Below, in pieces: positions 35,148 to 44,843 of a stretch of DNA of 64,000 bases. The DNA comes from Psychrobacter immobilis (lineage in GTDB: Bacteria > Pseudomonadota > Gammaproteobacteria > Pseudomonadales > Moraxellaceae): positions 2,790,001 to 2,854,000 of the forward strand of contig CAJGZL010000001.1 in NCBI GenBank assembly GCA_904846145.1. The letters run 5' to 3'. The position numbers were made by a program, and so were the translations under genes. How positions within the stretch are numbered: the first letter of the stretch is position 1; every line of letters starts with the position of its first letter. The notes beneath the pieces are model-generated. The model made no database searches, was not told the origin of the DNA, and saw nothing but the letters and a program-made list of their open reading frames with translations.

Positions 35148-36029
35148 TCAATAATGGCTAAGCGCGTGCAAAGTAGCCAACGCAACCACAGGCGCAGTCT
35201 CTGTTCGCAGGACGCGATTACCGATTTGCCAAGGTAAAAAGTTAACTTGCTCGGCTTGCTGGCATTCAGCTGGACTCAATCCGCCTTCAGGCCCAATCAG
35301 TAACTCAATATAGGGTAATGGTTGTGTGAGTACTGATGTGAGTACTGAGCTAAGAGTCGCAGGCGCGCGCGGTTGATCCGCTGATGGTACGCTGAGCATC
35401 AGCCTAATATCCGCTTTGTGACCTAATATTTGATAATAACTATCTTGACTGAGTTTTGCGACAATAGCGCTCACTGACGCTGCTTGATCAGTCGACATCG
35501 CTTTATTGTTTGAGTCATCATTTAGCTCAATACTGTCATTTATTTCAGCGTTTAATTCAGTATCAGGATTTTGCAACCATTGACTGATAGCGATAGGCGC
35601 AAGTATAAGGGGCGGCCGATTAAGTCCACACTGCTCACAAGCGGCGATGGCGATCTGTTGCCAATGCGCAAGCTTTTTGTCAACCTGCGCAGGCTTTAGC
35701 GTGACTTCACCATGATGACTGGTCAATAGTTGAATAGCGGTAACGCCAAGCTCGGTGGCCTTTTGAATAGCATAGTCCATACGCTCGCCGCGACTCATTA
35801 CTAGCGCTATTTTGCTAATAATAGGTGCTGTATGATCGTCAGCGTCATGAGCTAATACAGTAGCGGTTGCTTGTTTTTTACTAATAGTTGCCAGCTCAAC
35901 TAAGTACTCACCACCGAACCCGTCGAACAAAACACCTTGATCACCACTATTAGCTCGCAATACACGACACCAGTGATGAGTGATGCTCTCTGTCAAAGTC
36001 AGGGTAGTGCCCATAGCGAAAGTACTCAA
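35148..36029 (-). CDS. rsmE: 16S rRNA (uracil1498-N3)-methyltransferase, N-terminus out of frame
   Basis: SPOUT-class enzyme methylating U1498. LVMSRGERMDYAIQKATELG, IAIAACEQCGLNRPP, LIGPEGGLSPAE (SAM knot) and RVLRTETAPVVALATL are complete. An insertion of low-complexity Asn/Asp/Ala sequence sits near residues 150-190. The open frame starts with TTG at 36029, giving a short N-terminus. Upstream, GTG at 36089-36091 would start MRRFF, the typical RsmE beginning, but in another frame; one extra base in the A7 run (36077-36083, plus strand) would join MRRFFYAATD to this ORF. So the gene is either frameshifted or the base call is short. Confidence 0.9.
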   Translation of the reverse strand: MSTFAMGTTLTLTESITHHWCRVLRANSGDQGVLFDGFGGEYLVELATISKKQATATVLAHDADDHTAPIISKIALVMSRGERMDYAIQKATELGVTAIQLLTSHHGEVTLKPAQVDKKLAHWQQIAIAACEQCGLNRPPLILAPIAISQWLQNPDTELNAEINDSIELNDDSNNKAMSTDQAASVSAIVAKLSQDSYYQILGHKADIRLMLSVPSADQPRAPATLSSVLTSVLTQPLPYIELLIGPEGGLSPAECQQAEQVNFLPWQIGNRVLRTETAPVVALATLHALSHY

Positions 36030-36205
36030 GGCTGCAAAGTCGCACTCGCCATCTTCATTAACGTCAGTAGCTGCATAAAAAAACGTCGCACGTTATCTTA
36101 TTCCTATTATTTATGTTATTTGAATATATAACAAAATATACGATAATCATGATAAACACAATAATCAGCATTCTATAAAGTTATCATTATGGGTTTGAAG
36201 AGCCA

Positions 36206-36237
36206 TAAAAAAACTGGCGCTCCTAGGAGGACCAGTC
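36206..36237 (-). terminator. Terminator downstream of metF
   Basis: ACTGG (36213-36217) / CCAGT (36232-36236) with an inner CTCCT/AGGAG palindrome; A7 on the left supplies the U-tract on the minus strand. Confidence 0.7.
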
Positions 36238-36278
36238 TTTGATAGAGACAAAAATTTTATGGCTTGAACGTCTAATGC

Positions 36279-37139
36279 TTATACGAGCAACTCAGGCACT
36301 AGTCCTAAAGACTCAACTAAGCGCTTGTTAGGATTGACTTTGTTCATGCTATAAAAGTGCATGGCAGGCACACCTTCAGATATCAAACGCTCACACAAAC
36401 GATGGACTACCTCAAAGCCAAATTCACGAATAGCCGTGCGGTCATCGCCAAAATCAGCAAGCTGCTTGCGTATATAACGCGGTATATCAGCGCCACAGCT
36501 ATCGGCAAAGCGCATTAAATTGCTAGAGTTAGTAATGGGCATAATACCAGCAACCAATGGCTGTGTGTCCATATCGATACCGCGTTGCTCTAAGGCATCA
36601 CGCAAATATAAGTAGCTATCAGCATTATAAAAGAACTGAGTAATAGCAGCATTAGCGCCAGCATTGTACTTATTAACTAGATTCTCAATATCTAACAAAA
36701 AGCTTTTGGCTTGCGGATGCATCTCAGGGTAAGCGGCAACTTCTATATGGAAATGATCTCCTGAATGCTCACGAATGAACTTGACCAAATCTAGGGCAAA
36801 AGGTAGCTGACCCATACCCACTTGACCTGATGGCAAATCGCCACGCAATGCAACCAATCGATCAATGCCTAAGCTTTTATAGAGTTTTAATAGCTCGGCA
36901 ACCTCGTGTTTATCATCACCAATACAGGAGATGTGCGGCGCCACAGGAGTCGTGCCACGCGCACACAACTCTTTGACGATCTTTAGCGTACGACTGCGAG
37001 TAGAGCCGCCAGCGCCATAAGTGACTGAAAAATACCCTGGTGCTAGCTTGTTTAGCTCATCGTAAGTGCCAAGCAGCTTTTCATGGCCAATTTCCGACTT
37101 TGCAGGAAAAAATTCAAAAGAGAAAGCAGGCTTACTCAC
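36279..37139 (-). CDS. metF: Methylenetetrahydrofolate reductase
   Basis: FAD-dependent reduction of 5,10-methylene-THF to 5-methyl-THF for methionine synthesis. 286 residues from GTG at 37139, chosen because AAGGAG lies seven bases upstream and the protein then begins (M)SKPAFSFEFFPAKSE, the family's normal N-terminus with catalytic Glu. FSVTYGAGGS, LRGDLPSG (flavin loop) and AAYPEMHP are present. It follows ahcY by 47 bp and is probably under the same SAH riboswitch. Confidence 0.95.
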   Translation of the reverse strand: MSKPAFSFEFFPAKSEIGHEKLLGTYDELNKLAPGYFSVTYGAGGSTRSRTLKIVKELCARGTTPVAPHISCIGDDKHEVAELLKLYKSLGIDRLVALRGDLPSGQVGMGQLPFALDLVKFIREHSGDHFHIEVAAYPEMHPQAKSFLLDIENLVNKYNAGANAAITQFFYNADSYLYLRDALEQRGIDMDTQPLVAGIMPITNSSNLMRFADSCGADIPRYIRKQLADFGDDRTAIREFGFEVVHRLCERLISEGVPAMHFYSMNKVNPNKRLVESLGLVPELLV

Positions 37140-37186
37140 AGTCGCGCTCCTTGTTATTAATACCAACAGTTAAATCAGCATTCATA

Positions 37187-38611
37187 TTAGTATTTATAAG
37201 CTTCAGGTTTGAAGGGACCTTCAACAGGCACACCTAAGTATTCAGCTTGCTTAGTGGTCAGCTTAGTCAGCGTACCGTTAAAGCCGGCAACCATAGCGGC
37301 AGCAACTTCTTCATCAAGCTTTTTCGGAAGTACTCTGACGTATAAGTTATCAAAACGCTCATCAACAGGTAGCTGGGCGAATTTTTCTTCGAACAGATAC
37401 ATCTGCGCGAGTACTTGGTTAGCAAATGAGCCATCCATCACGCGTGATGGGTGACCCGTTGCATTACCTAAATTCACTAAACGACCTTCAGCAAGCAGAA
37501 TTAGATAATCATTAACATCTTCTGAGCGGAAGATTTGATGCACTTGTGGCTTAACTTCTTCCCAGCGCCAGTTGTCACGCATAAATTGGGTATCGATTTC
37601 GGTATCGAAATGACCGATATTACAGACCACAGCGCCAGGCTTTAGAGCCGCTAGCATGTGTTTGTCACACACATGGTAGTTACCCGTTGTAGTAACAATC
37701 ATGTCCGTATCTTCTAGCAGACGGGTATTGATGCCTTCAGCACCGCCAGTGTTATCGCCATCGATATAGGGTGATAATACTTCATAGCCATCCATACAAG
37801 CCTGCATCGCACAGATAGGATCGACTTCTGATACGCGTACGATCATGCCTTCTTGACGTAAGCTCTGGGCTGAACCTTTACCAACATCACCATAACCGAT
37901 CACTAAAGCGCGACGACCAGCGAGGAACATATCCGTACCGCGTTTGATCGCATCATTTAAGCTATGACGGCAGCCGTATTTGTTGTCGTTTTTAGACTTA
38001 GTAACCGCATCGTTGACGTTGATAGCAGGTACTTTTAGCGTGCCTTTATTCAACATCTCGATTAAACGATGTACACCAGTGGTAGTCTCTTCAGAGATAC
38101 CATGAATGATATCCAGCATTTGCGGATACTCATTATGGATAAGTGCAGTCAAATCACCGCCGTCATCTAGGATTAAGTTGGCATCCCAAAGCTGACCAGA
38201 TTCTTCACCGCCCACAAAGATTTGCTGACGTAAGCACCATTCGTACTCCGCGTCCGTCTCACCCTTCCAAGCGAATACCGGCGTGCCAGCAGCAGCAACA
38301 GCGGCAGCAGCATGGTCTTGGGTTGAGAAGATATTGCATGAAGTCCAGCGCACTTCGGCCCCAAGCGCGATTAGCGTCTCGATAAGCACAGCAGTTTGGA
38401 TAGTCATGTGAATACAGCCGACGATCTTCGCGCCCTGTAATGGCTGATCGGCTTCGTAGCGACGACGCAAACCCATTAGGGCTGGCATTTCGGCTTCAGC
38501 AAGAGTGATTTCGCGACGACCATATTCTGCTAAGCTAATGTCAGCAACTTTATAATCAGTGAAAGTGGGGTCGATCGTATGGACAGATGGGATATTAGAC
38601 ACTGCGTCCAT
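37187..38611 (-). CDS. ahcY: Adenosylhomocysteinase
   Basis: Reversible hydrolysis of S-adenosylhomocysteine to adenosine and homocysteine; clears the product inhibitor of methyltransferases. About 474 residues: [46 protein letters not shown] (catalytic Lys/Asp), NAD fold [13 protein letters not shown], and C-terminal KPEAYKY with the Lys-Tyr NAD-binding end. Two ATGs are adjacent (38614, 38611); AGGAG spacing favours the second. Preceded by an SAH riboswitch and followed by metF. Confidence 0.97.
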   Translation of the reverse strand: MDAVSNIPSVHTIDPTFTDYKVADISLAEYGRREITLAEAEMPALMGLRRRYEADQPLQGAKIVGCIHMTIQTAVLIETLIALGAEVRWTSCNIFSTQDHAAAAVAAAGTPVFAWKGETDAEYEWCLRQQIFVGGEESGQLWDANLILDDGGDLTALIHNEYPQMLDIIHGISEETTTGVHRLIEMLNKGTLKVPAINVNDAVTKSKNDNKYGCRHSLNDAIKRGTDMFLAGRRALVIGYGDVGKGSAQSLRQEGMIVRVSEVDPICAMQACMDGYEVLSPYIDGDNTGGAEGINTRLLEDTDMIVTTTGNYHVCDKHMLAALKPGAVVCNIGHFDTEIDTQFMRDNWRWEEVKPQVHQIFRSEDVNDYLILLAEGRLVNLGNATGHPSRVMDGSFANQVLAQMYLFEEKFAQLPVDERFDNLYVRVLPKKLDEEVAAAMVAGFNGTLTKLTTKQAEYLGVPVEGPFKPEAYKY

Positions 38612-38684
38612 CATATGCTCCTATTGTTAATAGATGTATGATAAAAAGCAGGTGCCGTTATTTGCGCTATCAGCTATAGAGTAG

Positions 38685-38785
38685 TTGATAGTACCGAGCC
38701 TAACATAAGCGATCATTAGTGCTGTTTTATAAAACGGCAACAATTAGCTATATGGTGCAACACCTCTCGGAGAGGGGTTATTGTA
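38685..38785 (-). promoter_or_regulatory. S-adenosylhomocysteine (SAH) riboswitch
   Basis: Minus-strand leader of ahcY. The conserved 5' block CCGAGAGGTGTTGCA and the 3' block TTAGGCTCGG match the SAH riboswitch core; P1 pairs CCGAG (plus 38766-38770 complement) with CTCGG (plus 38694-38698 complement). It ends about 75 nt before the ahcY start, where it would switch expression on when SAH accumulates. The rest of 38612-38951 has no gene; a hairpin GGCTATCAA/TTGATAGCC (38893-38910) terminates the receptor gene. Confidence 0.85.
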
Positions 38786-38885
38786 ATAGATGAGCGTTAA
38801 TTTGTCACCTATTGGCTGATATAAATATTAGATAGCTGTGTTTAGTCATTAAGAGTTTGGGTTTAGTTATTAAAAATTTAGCCAT

Positions 38886-38911
38886 TAAAAAGGGCTATCA
38901 ATTGATAGCCT
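38886..38911 (-). terminator. Terminator of the TonB-dependent receptor gene
   Basis: GGCTATCAA/TTGATAGCC perfect palindrome at 38893-38910, with AAAAA on the left giving the minus-strand U-tract, 41 bp after the stop codon. Confidence 0.65.
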
Positions 38912-38951
38912 ATTTATTTTTAACTTAAGTTTTAATTGGTGCTAAATATGC

Positions 38952-40862
38952 TTAGTACCAGTTATAAGTTAGTGAGGTGAAGAAGTTAGTACCGTCAGTA
39001 TTATAACCAGGAGCTGTAATATACTTTTTATTAGTTATATTATTCAATCTTGCAGTCATCGACAAGTTATCTGTAAGCTGATAATTTCCACTAATATTAA
39101 ACAAGCCATAGCTTTCAACAAGCTGTGCATCAGCATTAGAAACACTATAGTAGTAATCGTCTACATACTGATATTCAGCGCGGATATCTAAGCTTGGCAA
39201 ACGGTAACCTAAATAAATTAAACCTTTATGCTCAGGACGTACAGGTAAGAAATTACCATTATAATCAATAGGGTTACCAAAATAGTCAACTTTACCAGTG
39301 TAGTCACTCTCATCTTTTGCTTGTTGATAATCATAGCTGCCACCGAATAAATAATTATTCATAATCCAGTCTGAGGTTAAAGACACCCCTTTTATTTCGG
39401 CTTCGGCAACGTTTTCAGGAATATAATTGGGCGCATAAGAAGCAATCATATCATCAACATTATTATTATAACCTGTCAAACGAGTGGACTGTAATAATGT
39501 ATCGTATTCAGCAAAGATTTCATAGTTATCGCTAGTCTCAGGTTTTAAGTTTGGGTTGTCTGAACCAGGGTAGTATAAGTCGTTAAAGGTAGGAACACGA
39601 AAGCCTTTTGCGTAGTTGGCTCCCATACGAAAATTAGGATTAATATGGTACGCACCGCCTAGATTGTAAGTAGTCTTACTACCGTATTGTGAGTTATCAT
39701 CAAAGCGTAAATTAGCTTGCGCATCAAATTGATTATTAGCGAATAAATAGCCTAAAAAGGCGCTTTTGACATCGCGATCATCAACGGTATAAACATTAGA
39801 GTCTAGCCCTTGACTAAGATACTCTAAACCATAGATACCTTGACCGACAGGTAGTTTATGCTGTCCTACCAAACTAATTTGGTCTTGTTTAGTGTCATAC
39901 ACACTGCTGTAGGATGGGTTATCAGACTTATCAATAGAATGACCATATTGTAGCTTTAATGAAGAGCCTGGCATATAGCGCCAGTCAACAAAGGCTTGAG
40001 CAGCCCCGTTTTCTTGATCAGAATATACGTCTTTACTAAGACCATAATCAAATTCAGTGTTTGACTTGCTATATAAGGCACTAGCGCCTACAAGTAGTTG
40101 CTCATTAATGCGCTGCGTTAGCGCCAAACTAATATTGTCGCTTTCAAAACTGTCATCATCTTTATACGTAGATGTTGAAGGTAACGTTGCGTCTATACCA
40201 TCAGTTTCAGTATGACTGGCGGATAAACTCAGTGTTGTGCCACTCTCATTGGCTAATTGTGCACTTGCGCCATACAGATACTCATCATTGGAGCCCACAC
40301 CTGCTGTCACCGAAAAGTTGCTACGTTTAACGTTTGCGCCTTTAGTAAATACCTGAATGACACCGCCCATAGCATCAGCGCCATAAATACTAGAGCCTGA
40401 GGCTCCGTATAGTATTTCGATACGATCGATTTGATCAGCGGGTAGTAAGCTTAATGTGGCACCACCAGCACTGACTGAGCTATAACGAATACCATCAATG
40501 AGTACTAAAACTTGATTGCTACCATACCCGCGCATATAAAAATTAGAAGTAGTCCCAGGGCCACCATTAGTGTAATTACTGATACCTGGCTGACGTTTAA
40601 TGACTTCAAAAGCGCTCTGGCCTTGATAGCGCTGTAATTCTTCACTATTAATGACTCGAGTCTGAGCAATAGTATTGCTAATTTTAGTCGGCGTACGCGT
40701 AGCCGTTACCACTATTTCATCTAGCTCGATTTGTGGGATTTCCTGCTCGTTAACAGTGTTTACCTCAGCCGTTGCAGCGGCAGCATTTATGGCAAATAGG
40801 CCAAGTGTGCTTAGAATACAAAGTCGTAGATAGGTAGTCGAAGAAGGAGACGAAAAGAGCAT
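38952..40862 (-). CDS. TonB-dependent outer-membrane receptor (BtuB-like)
   Basis: About 636 residues. Signal peptide (LCILSTLGLFAINAAAA), a TonB-box-like stretch (DEIVVTATRTP), plug domain (YMRGYGSNQVLVLIDGIR, EILYGASGSSIYGADAMGGV) and a 22-strand barrel ending LTYNWY, a C-terminal Trp-Tyr for BAM recognition. Sequence is nearest to BtuB-type cobalamin receptors, but no cobalamin riboswitch precedes it, so the ligand is uncertain. ATG at 40862 with GGAA upstream is preferred over TTG at 40874. Confidence 0.9.
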   Translation of the reverse strand: MLFSSPSSTTYLRLCILSTLGLFAINAAAATAEVNTVNEQEIPQIELDEIVVTATRTPTKISNTIAQTRVINSEELQRYQGQSAFEVIKRQPGISNYTNGGPGTTSNFYMRGYGSNQVLVLIDGIRYSSVSAGGATLSLLPADQIDRIEILYGASGSSIYGADAMGGVIQVFTKGANVKRSNFSVTAGVGSNDEYLYGASAQLANESGTTLSLSASHTETDGIDATLPSTSTYKDDDSFESDNISLALTQRINEQLLVGASALYSKSNTEFDYGLSKDVYSDQENGAAQAFVDWRYMPGSSLKLQYGHSIDKSDNPSYSSVYDTKQDQISLVGQHKLPVGQGIYGLEYLSQGLDSNVYTVDDRDVKSAFLGYLFANNQFDAQANLRFDDNSQYGSKTTYNLGGAYHINPNFRMGANYAKGFRVPTFNDLYYPGSDNPNLKPETSDNYEIFAEYDTLLQSTRLTGYNNNVDDMIASYAPNYIPENVAEAEIKGVSLTSDWIMNNYLFGGSYDYQQAKDESDYTGKVDYFGNPIDYNGNFLPVRPEHKGLIYLGYRLPSLDIRAEYQYVDDYYYSVSNADAQLVESYGLFNISGNYQLTDNLSMTARLNNITNKKYITAPGYNTDGTNFFTSLTYNWY

Positions 40863-41240
40863 AAAGTATTCCAAAATAATAATAGTAAAAGCAACGTTAA
40901 AAAGGATATTCGAAAAACTGAATTTATAGTGCTTATTTTACAAACAAAAACAGTTGAGCAAAACTACGTTTATTATCCACAAAAAGAGGATAAATATAAA
41001 CCACTTTTTAACTAATGATTATTCATCAGAGGATGAGCAGATTTCATGATAGGGGATTAAATTTGAAGAAGGACGTTTCGAGTATTCATTTATAGGCCTA
41101 AGTTTTGCAATTTATGCTAACTGTTTATGATAAAAAGCCACAATCAAAATCACTACTGTTATAAATAATTGTTATCATAGCGCCTAGTTTTGTCATTAGC
41201 CCTATATTTTTGTCTAATTTGTTAAGTTAAGAGGTTTGTC
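40863..41240. other. Divergent region between TonB receptor and MscS genes
   Basis: About 378 bp. Fur-like hexamer pairs (AATGATTATTCAT near 41013, and ATAATTGTTATCAT near 41166) are visible but imperfect. No ORF or riboswitch is supported. Confidence 0.35.
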
Positions 41241-43253
41241 TTGTCTACTGAGCGCAACTTGAGTCCGGTTAAAACACCTACGTTCATGTTATTTATAAAG
41301 GTGTATTTGTGGTTAGCTATATTATTACTAACGACAGTATTGAGTCTATCACCGACTAGCGCATTGGCTGCGGAGGCGGGTCTATTAGGTATTGGTAGCG
41401 CAAACTCTGAGGAGAGCGTGCGCACACCGATACCAGACTCATTTGGTCGTGATACGCCGCGTCAGACGGTACAAGGGTTTATCAGCGCCTTAGGTGAAAA
41501 CGACTATCTGCTGGCAAGTAATTATCTTAACTTGTCCAAATCTGATAACCCAACAATAGCGGTACGTCAATTAAAGCGAGCACTTGATGCTGGCGGGCGC
41601 TTCTTACCTGACTTGCAGCTGAGCAATTCCCCTGAGGGTTATTTGACCGATCAGCTTCAGCCCAGTCAAGAAAAAGTCGGTACGATCAATATTGATGATA
41701 AGTCTGTACCTATCATATTAGAGCGAGTGGTCTCTGAGAAGGGCGAGCAGTATTGGCAGTTTGGAACTGATACCTTAACCTCGATACCTGAGGTATTAGA
41801 AAATACCGAACCTACTTTAGTTTCCAAATATACTTTTGACTCGTTAGAGGGTACTAAATTATTTGGTTATCAGTTGACAGACTTAATCGCTGCGATACTA
41901 ATGACGGTAAGTAGTTTTTTATTAACTTATATTGCAGTGTGGCTGTTATATCACTTTTTGAGGATTGTCTACCCTTACTTTCGCCAAGAGCCACTGCCAC
42001 TACCAGACAAAATAATATTGCCCTTATCAGTGGTTGTTATGGCGCTGATGCTGTCGGAGATTATGGTTTACGCTGGAATATCGGTAACCCTGCGAGAGCC
42101 GATTAATCGTTTCACGGAGATAGCATCGTGGCTAGCTATCACTTGGCTACTATTACGCATCATTGACGTTCTATTTACGCGTGCAGTCAATTTAAGCTAT
42201 AAAAAGAACCACACTGAGCGCGTTTCTATACTTGGACTACTACGTAAAGTCGTCAAAGCATTGCTATTGATATTTGCGGTGATTGTGATCTTTGGCAATT
42301 TAGGGTTTGATCTGACCACAGGTATTGCAGCTCTAGGGGTTGGTGGTCTGGCATTGGCATTGGGTGCACAAAAAACCATTGAGAACTTGGTCGGTAGTGT
42401 GGTCGTGGTAGCAGACTCGCCCGTGCGCATAGGGGATTACTGTAAGTTTGGGACTCAAGAAGGTACGGTCATCGATATTGGCATTCGCTCATCACGGGTA
42501 CGTACTTTAAACCGTACCGTCGTCACGGTGCCCAATGGTGATTTCTCATCGATGCAAATTGAAAATTTTAACTCACGAGATATGTTCCACTTTTTGCATA
42601 ATTTATATATTAAGCGCAGCGCTGATATTGACGTCATATTCAAAATGGTTAATGACTTAGAAAAACTGCTAGATGAGCATGAGCTCACCAACAAAGAGTG
42701 GAATCAAGCCCACATTTTGGAGCTACGTCAAGACTGTTACGTGATTCAGCTACGAGCTTACGTTAACGCATTAGATGTTATAGAGTTCTATGGCAAGCAA
42801 GACTTGCTTTTGGTTGATATATTGACGCAGGTAAAAAAATATAAAGTTGAACATGCGCTGCCAACGCAGCAGCTCATTGTTGATCAAGGCGAGCTTGAGC
42901 ATACTAGTGAAAAGGTCGATTTTAGTGATGATTTGCCACCTGAAAATGACAAAAACAAATCTGATGTTCATAGCAGTATTGATAATGAGCATCGCCTCAG
43001 TAGTCAAAGTACCAATGAGAAGCTCAGTGAGAAGTTCAGTTCTGTTGAATATAAAAACACAAAGGATGATAAGCAGACCGATAACGTAGCAAAAAATAAA
43101 AGTGGCTTAAGTTTAAATAAATTTAAAAAGGATAAACCTAAAAAAAGCAGTGGCTTTCGACTAGCAAAACATAAATTTAAGCATTTTAAGCTTAGCAATA
43201 AACCTAAAGGCAAAAGTAACAGTCTCTCTATCTGGAATCAGCCATGGCACTGA
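41241..43253 (+). CDS. Mechanosensitive channel, MscS family
   Basis: 670 residues from TTG at 41241, supported by AGAGG six bases before. Signal peptide-like segment (residues 16-43), a periplasmic domain of ~130 residues, then transmembrane helices and the MscS pore helix GIAALGVGGLALALGAQKTI (TM3, Gly/Ala-rich) followed by the beta domain VGSVVVVADSPVRIGDYC, VPNGDFSSMQIENFNSRD. The last ~130 residues are a disordered, Lys/Asp/Ser-rich cytoplasmic tail. Larger than E. coli MscS (286), closer to YbdG/YnaI-like proteins with periplasmic N-domain. Hypoosmotic release role inferred. Confidence 0.9.
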   Translation: MSTERNLSPVKTPTFMLFIKVYLWLAILLLTTVLSLSPTSALAAEAGLLGIGSANSEESVRTPIPDSFGRDTPRQTVQGFISALGENDYLLASNYLNLSKSDNPTIAVRQLKRALDAGGRFLPDLQLSNSPEGYLTDQLQPSQEKVGTINIDDKSVPIILERVVSEKGEQYWQFGTDTLTSIPEVLENTEPTLVSKYTFDSLEGTKLFGYQLTDLIAAILMTVSSFLLTYIAVWLLYHFLRIVYPYFRQEPLPLPDKIILPLSVVVMALMLSEIMVYAGISVTLREPINRFTEIASWLAITWLLLRIIDVLFTRAVNLSYKKNHTERVSILGLLRKVVKALLLIFAVIVIFGNLGFDLTTGIAALGVGGLALALGAQKTIENLVGSVVVVADSPVRIGDYCKFGTQEGTVIDIGIRSSRVRTLNRTVVTVPNGDFSSMQIENFNSRDMFHFLHNLYIKRSADIDVIFKMVNDLEKLLDEHELTNKEWNQAHILELRQDCYVIQLRAYVNALDVIEFYGKQDLLLVDILTQVKKYKVEHALPTQQLIVDQGELEHTSEKVDFSDDLPPENDKNKSDVHSSIDNEHRLSSQSTNEKLSEKFSSVEYKNTKDDKQTDNVAKNKSGLSLNKFKKDKPKKSSGFRLAKHKFKHFKLSNKPKGKSNSLSIWNQPWH

Positions 43254-43275
43254 TCTGCCAATCACTAACCTAGTG

Positions 43276-43908
43276 TTAAACTGGCACCGCAAGACGATCG
43301 CGCATTTTTCCATAGTACGACCATAGCAGTAGACTTGCGGCACTTCGATAAGGTGACCAGTCTTGAGTGGCAAGTTTTAATTGCTTAGGCGTTGGACGTT
43401 CCGCTAGTCCTAGCATCTCCATTGCAGCAACGCGAATGGCTAAATCATCAACGGCTAAGATATCCGCGCGTCCTAATGAGAAAAGCAGATACATCTGAGC
43501 CGTCCAGCGCCCAATGCCTATTACCTGCGTCAGAGTTTCTATAACCTCGTCATCGCTCATAGCTTCTAGTGCTACAAAGTCTATATCATGCTCAATCAAT
43601 GAGCGAATGTAGCGAATCTTTTGTCTGGATAATCCTTGCGCCCTCAAATCGTCATCTTCTGCTTGGCTTATAGTTTTGGGAGAAGTTAGATCAGCATCTA
43701 CTAAACGGTTCCAAATACTACTGGCCGCCGCAACCGATAGCTGTTGACCGACCATCGCTCGCATGAGCTGCTCAAAGCCACCTAAGTTACGTCTTAAACT
43801 TGGTATGCCAACTTGTTCGTAGATAGGGGCGAACTTAGGCTCGATAGTGATGAGAGAGGTGATATGTGCTTTTAGCTCTGTTAGGGTTTTAATCGTTTGC
43901 ACAGTCAT
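43276..43908 (-). CDS. DNA-3-methyladenine glycosylase II (AlkA-like, HhH-GPD)
   Basis: 210 residues lacking the AlkA N-terminal domain. HhH-GPD superfamily features: LMRAMVGQQLSVAAA, LSRQKIRYIRSL, hairpin IGIGRWTAQMYLLFSLG and catalytic Asp in DILAVDDLAIR. Base-excision repair of alkylated purines. Separated from the upstream smr gene by a terminator, so likely independently expressed. Confidence 0.92.
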   Translation of the reverse strand: MTVQTIKTLTELKAHITSLITIEPKFAPIYEQVGIPSLRRNLGGFEQLMRAMVGQQLSVAAASSIWNRLVDADLTSPKTISQAEDDDLRAQGLSRQKIRYIRSLIEHDIDFVALEAMSDDEVIETLTQVIGIGRWTAQMYLLFSLGRADILAVDDLAIRVAAMEMLGLAERPTPKQLKLATQDWSPYRSAASLLLWSYYGKMRDRLAVPV

Positions 43909-43954
43909 AATGCTTTATCCTAAATAGTGTGATAAATACCCAATCAGTATATGC

Positions 43955-43985
43955 AAAAAAAGACTGCCTAAGCAGTCCTTTTTAC
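43955..43985 (-). terminator. Terminator between smr and the glycosylase gene
   Basis: GACTGC (43962-43967) / GCAGTC (43972-43977) with a 4-nt loop, A7 to the left (U-tract for the minus strand) and T5 to the right. Confidence 0.85.
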
Positions 43986-44006
43986 GTTGTGCAAAGGGCT
44001 TAGCCT

Positions 44007-44744
44007 TTACTTATCTTTTTCATCAGTTTTAGTCTTTTTAAGCAGTACTAGAACCGCACCATTACCACCATCTTTTGGTGGCGCTGAACAAAACGCCAAT
44101 ACTTCTGGCAATTGACGCAACCAGCCATTGACGCAAGTTTTTAGGATAGCTTCACTACCTTTACCATGGACAATTTTGACGGATGTTTCATTATTTTGTT
44201 TGGCTTGAGACAGCAGTTGAGTCACAGCAGCGCGCGCTTCTTCAATAGTACAGCCATGAATATCGACCGCATCATACCAGCGCAACTTACCTTGCTTAAG
44301 CTGAGTAAATACTTTGTTTTGTAGCGTTGGTTGCTTGTAAGACAAGATAGATTCAGCAGCGACTGGATTGAGTAGCGCTTGCATATCAGATAGACCTACA
44401 CTTAACTCAGCGACATCGCCACCTTGAGCGGCTGCGCGTTTAGATAAAGTTGTGGCATCAGGCTTAGTCGCTTTTGTAGCATCAGCAGGGGAGCGTACGT
44501 TTTTATCTTCCAGTTGGTTGACGCCGTGCATCGCTTGCATAAAGAGCACTTTGTCATCATCGACATGTTCGCTATCCATCTGCTTGACGGTTTTTTTGAC
44601 TTGCTTTTGGGTGAGCAGTGACACAGGCTCAGTTGGCTTTTCGTTTTCACCATCAGGTGAGGTAGTATCACGGCCTTTAGTCAGTTGACCTTTTAACTCT
44701 TTGAGCTGATCTTGCATTTCTTTTGAGAATAGAGAATTTGACAT
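44007..44744 (-). CDS. Smr-domain protein (SmrA/SmrB-like)
   Basis: 245 residues. Charged, low-complexity N-terminal half; C-terminal Smr domain from about residue 160: VDIHGCTIEEARAAV, VKIVHGKGSEAILK and GGNGAVLVLLKK (LDxH and HGKG motifs). Stand-alone Smr proteins include SmrB, which cleaves mRNA at collided ribosomes; the motif here (VDIHG, HGKGSE) fits the nuclease-competent type. No MutS domains. Confidence 0.88.
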   Translation of the reverse strand: MSNSLFSKEMQDQLKELKGQLTKGRDTTSPDGENEKPTEPVSLLTQKQVKKTVKQMDSEHVDDDKVLFMQAMHGVNQLEDKNVRSPADATKATKPDATTLSKRAAAQGGDVAELSVGLSDMQALLNPVAAESILSYKQPTLQNKVFTQLKQGKLRWYDAVDIHGCTIEEARAAVTQLLSQAKQNNETSVKIVHGKGSEAILKTCVNGWLRQLPEVLAFCSAPPKDGGNGAVLVLLKKTKTDEKDK

Positions 44745-44843
44745 AATAATTTATAATTCTGTTTGATTAGTGAAGGATTTGGTTTATAGCGTTTAAAATT
44801 ATAAGCTATATTTTCTAGTAAGCCATGTTTTCTAAAGATTACT

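Noticed and set aside
40863..41240. Cobalamin riboswitch before the BtuB-like receptor
   Set aside because: The conserved B12-box (GCCACTG-type) and its partner elements are absent on the minus strand; the Fur-like hexamers are too imperfect to call.
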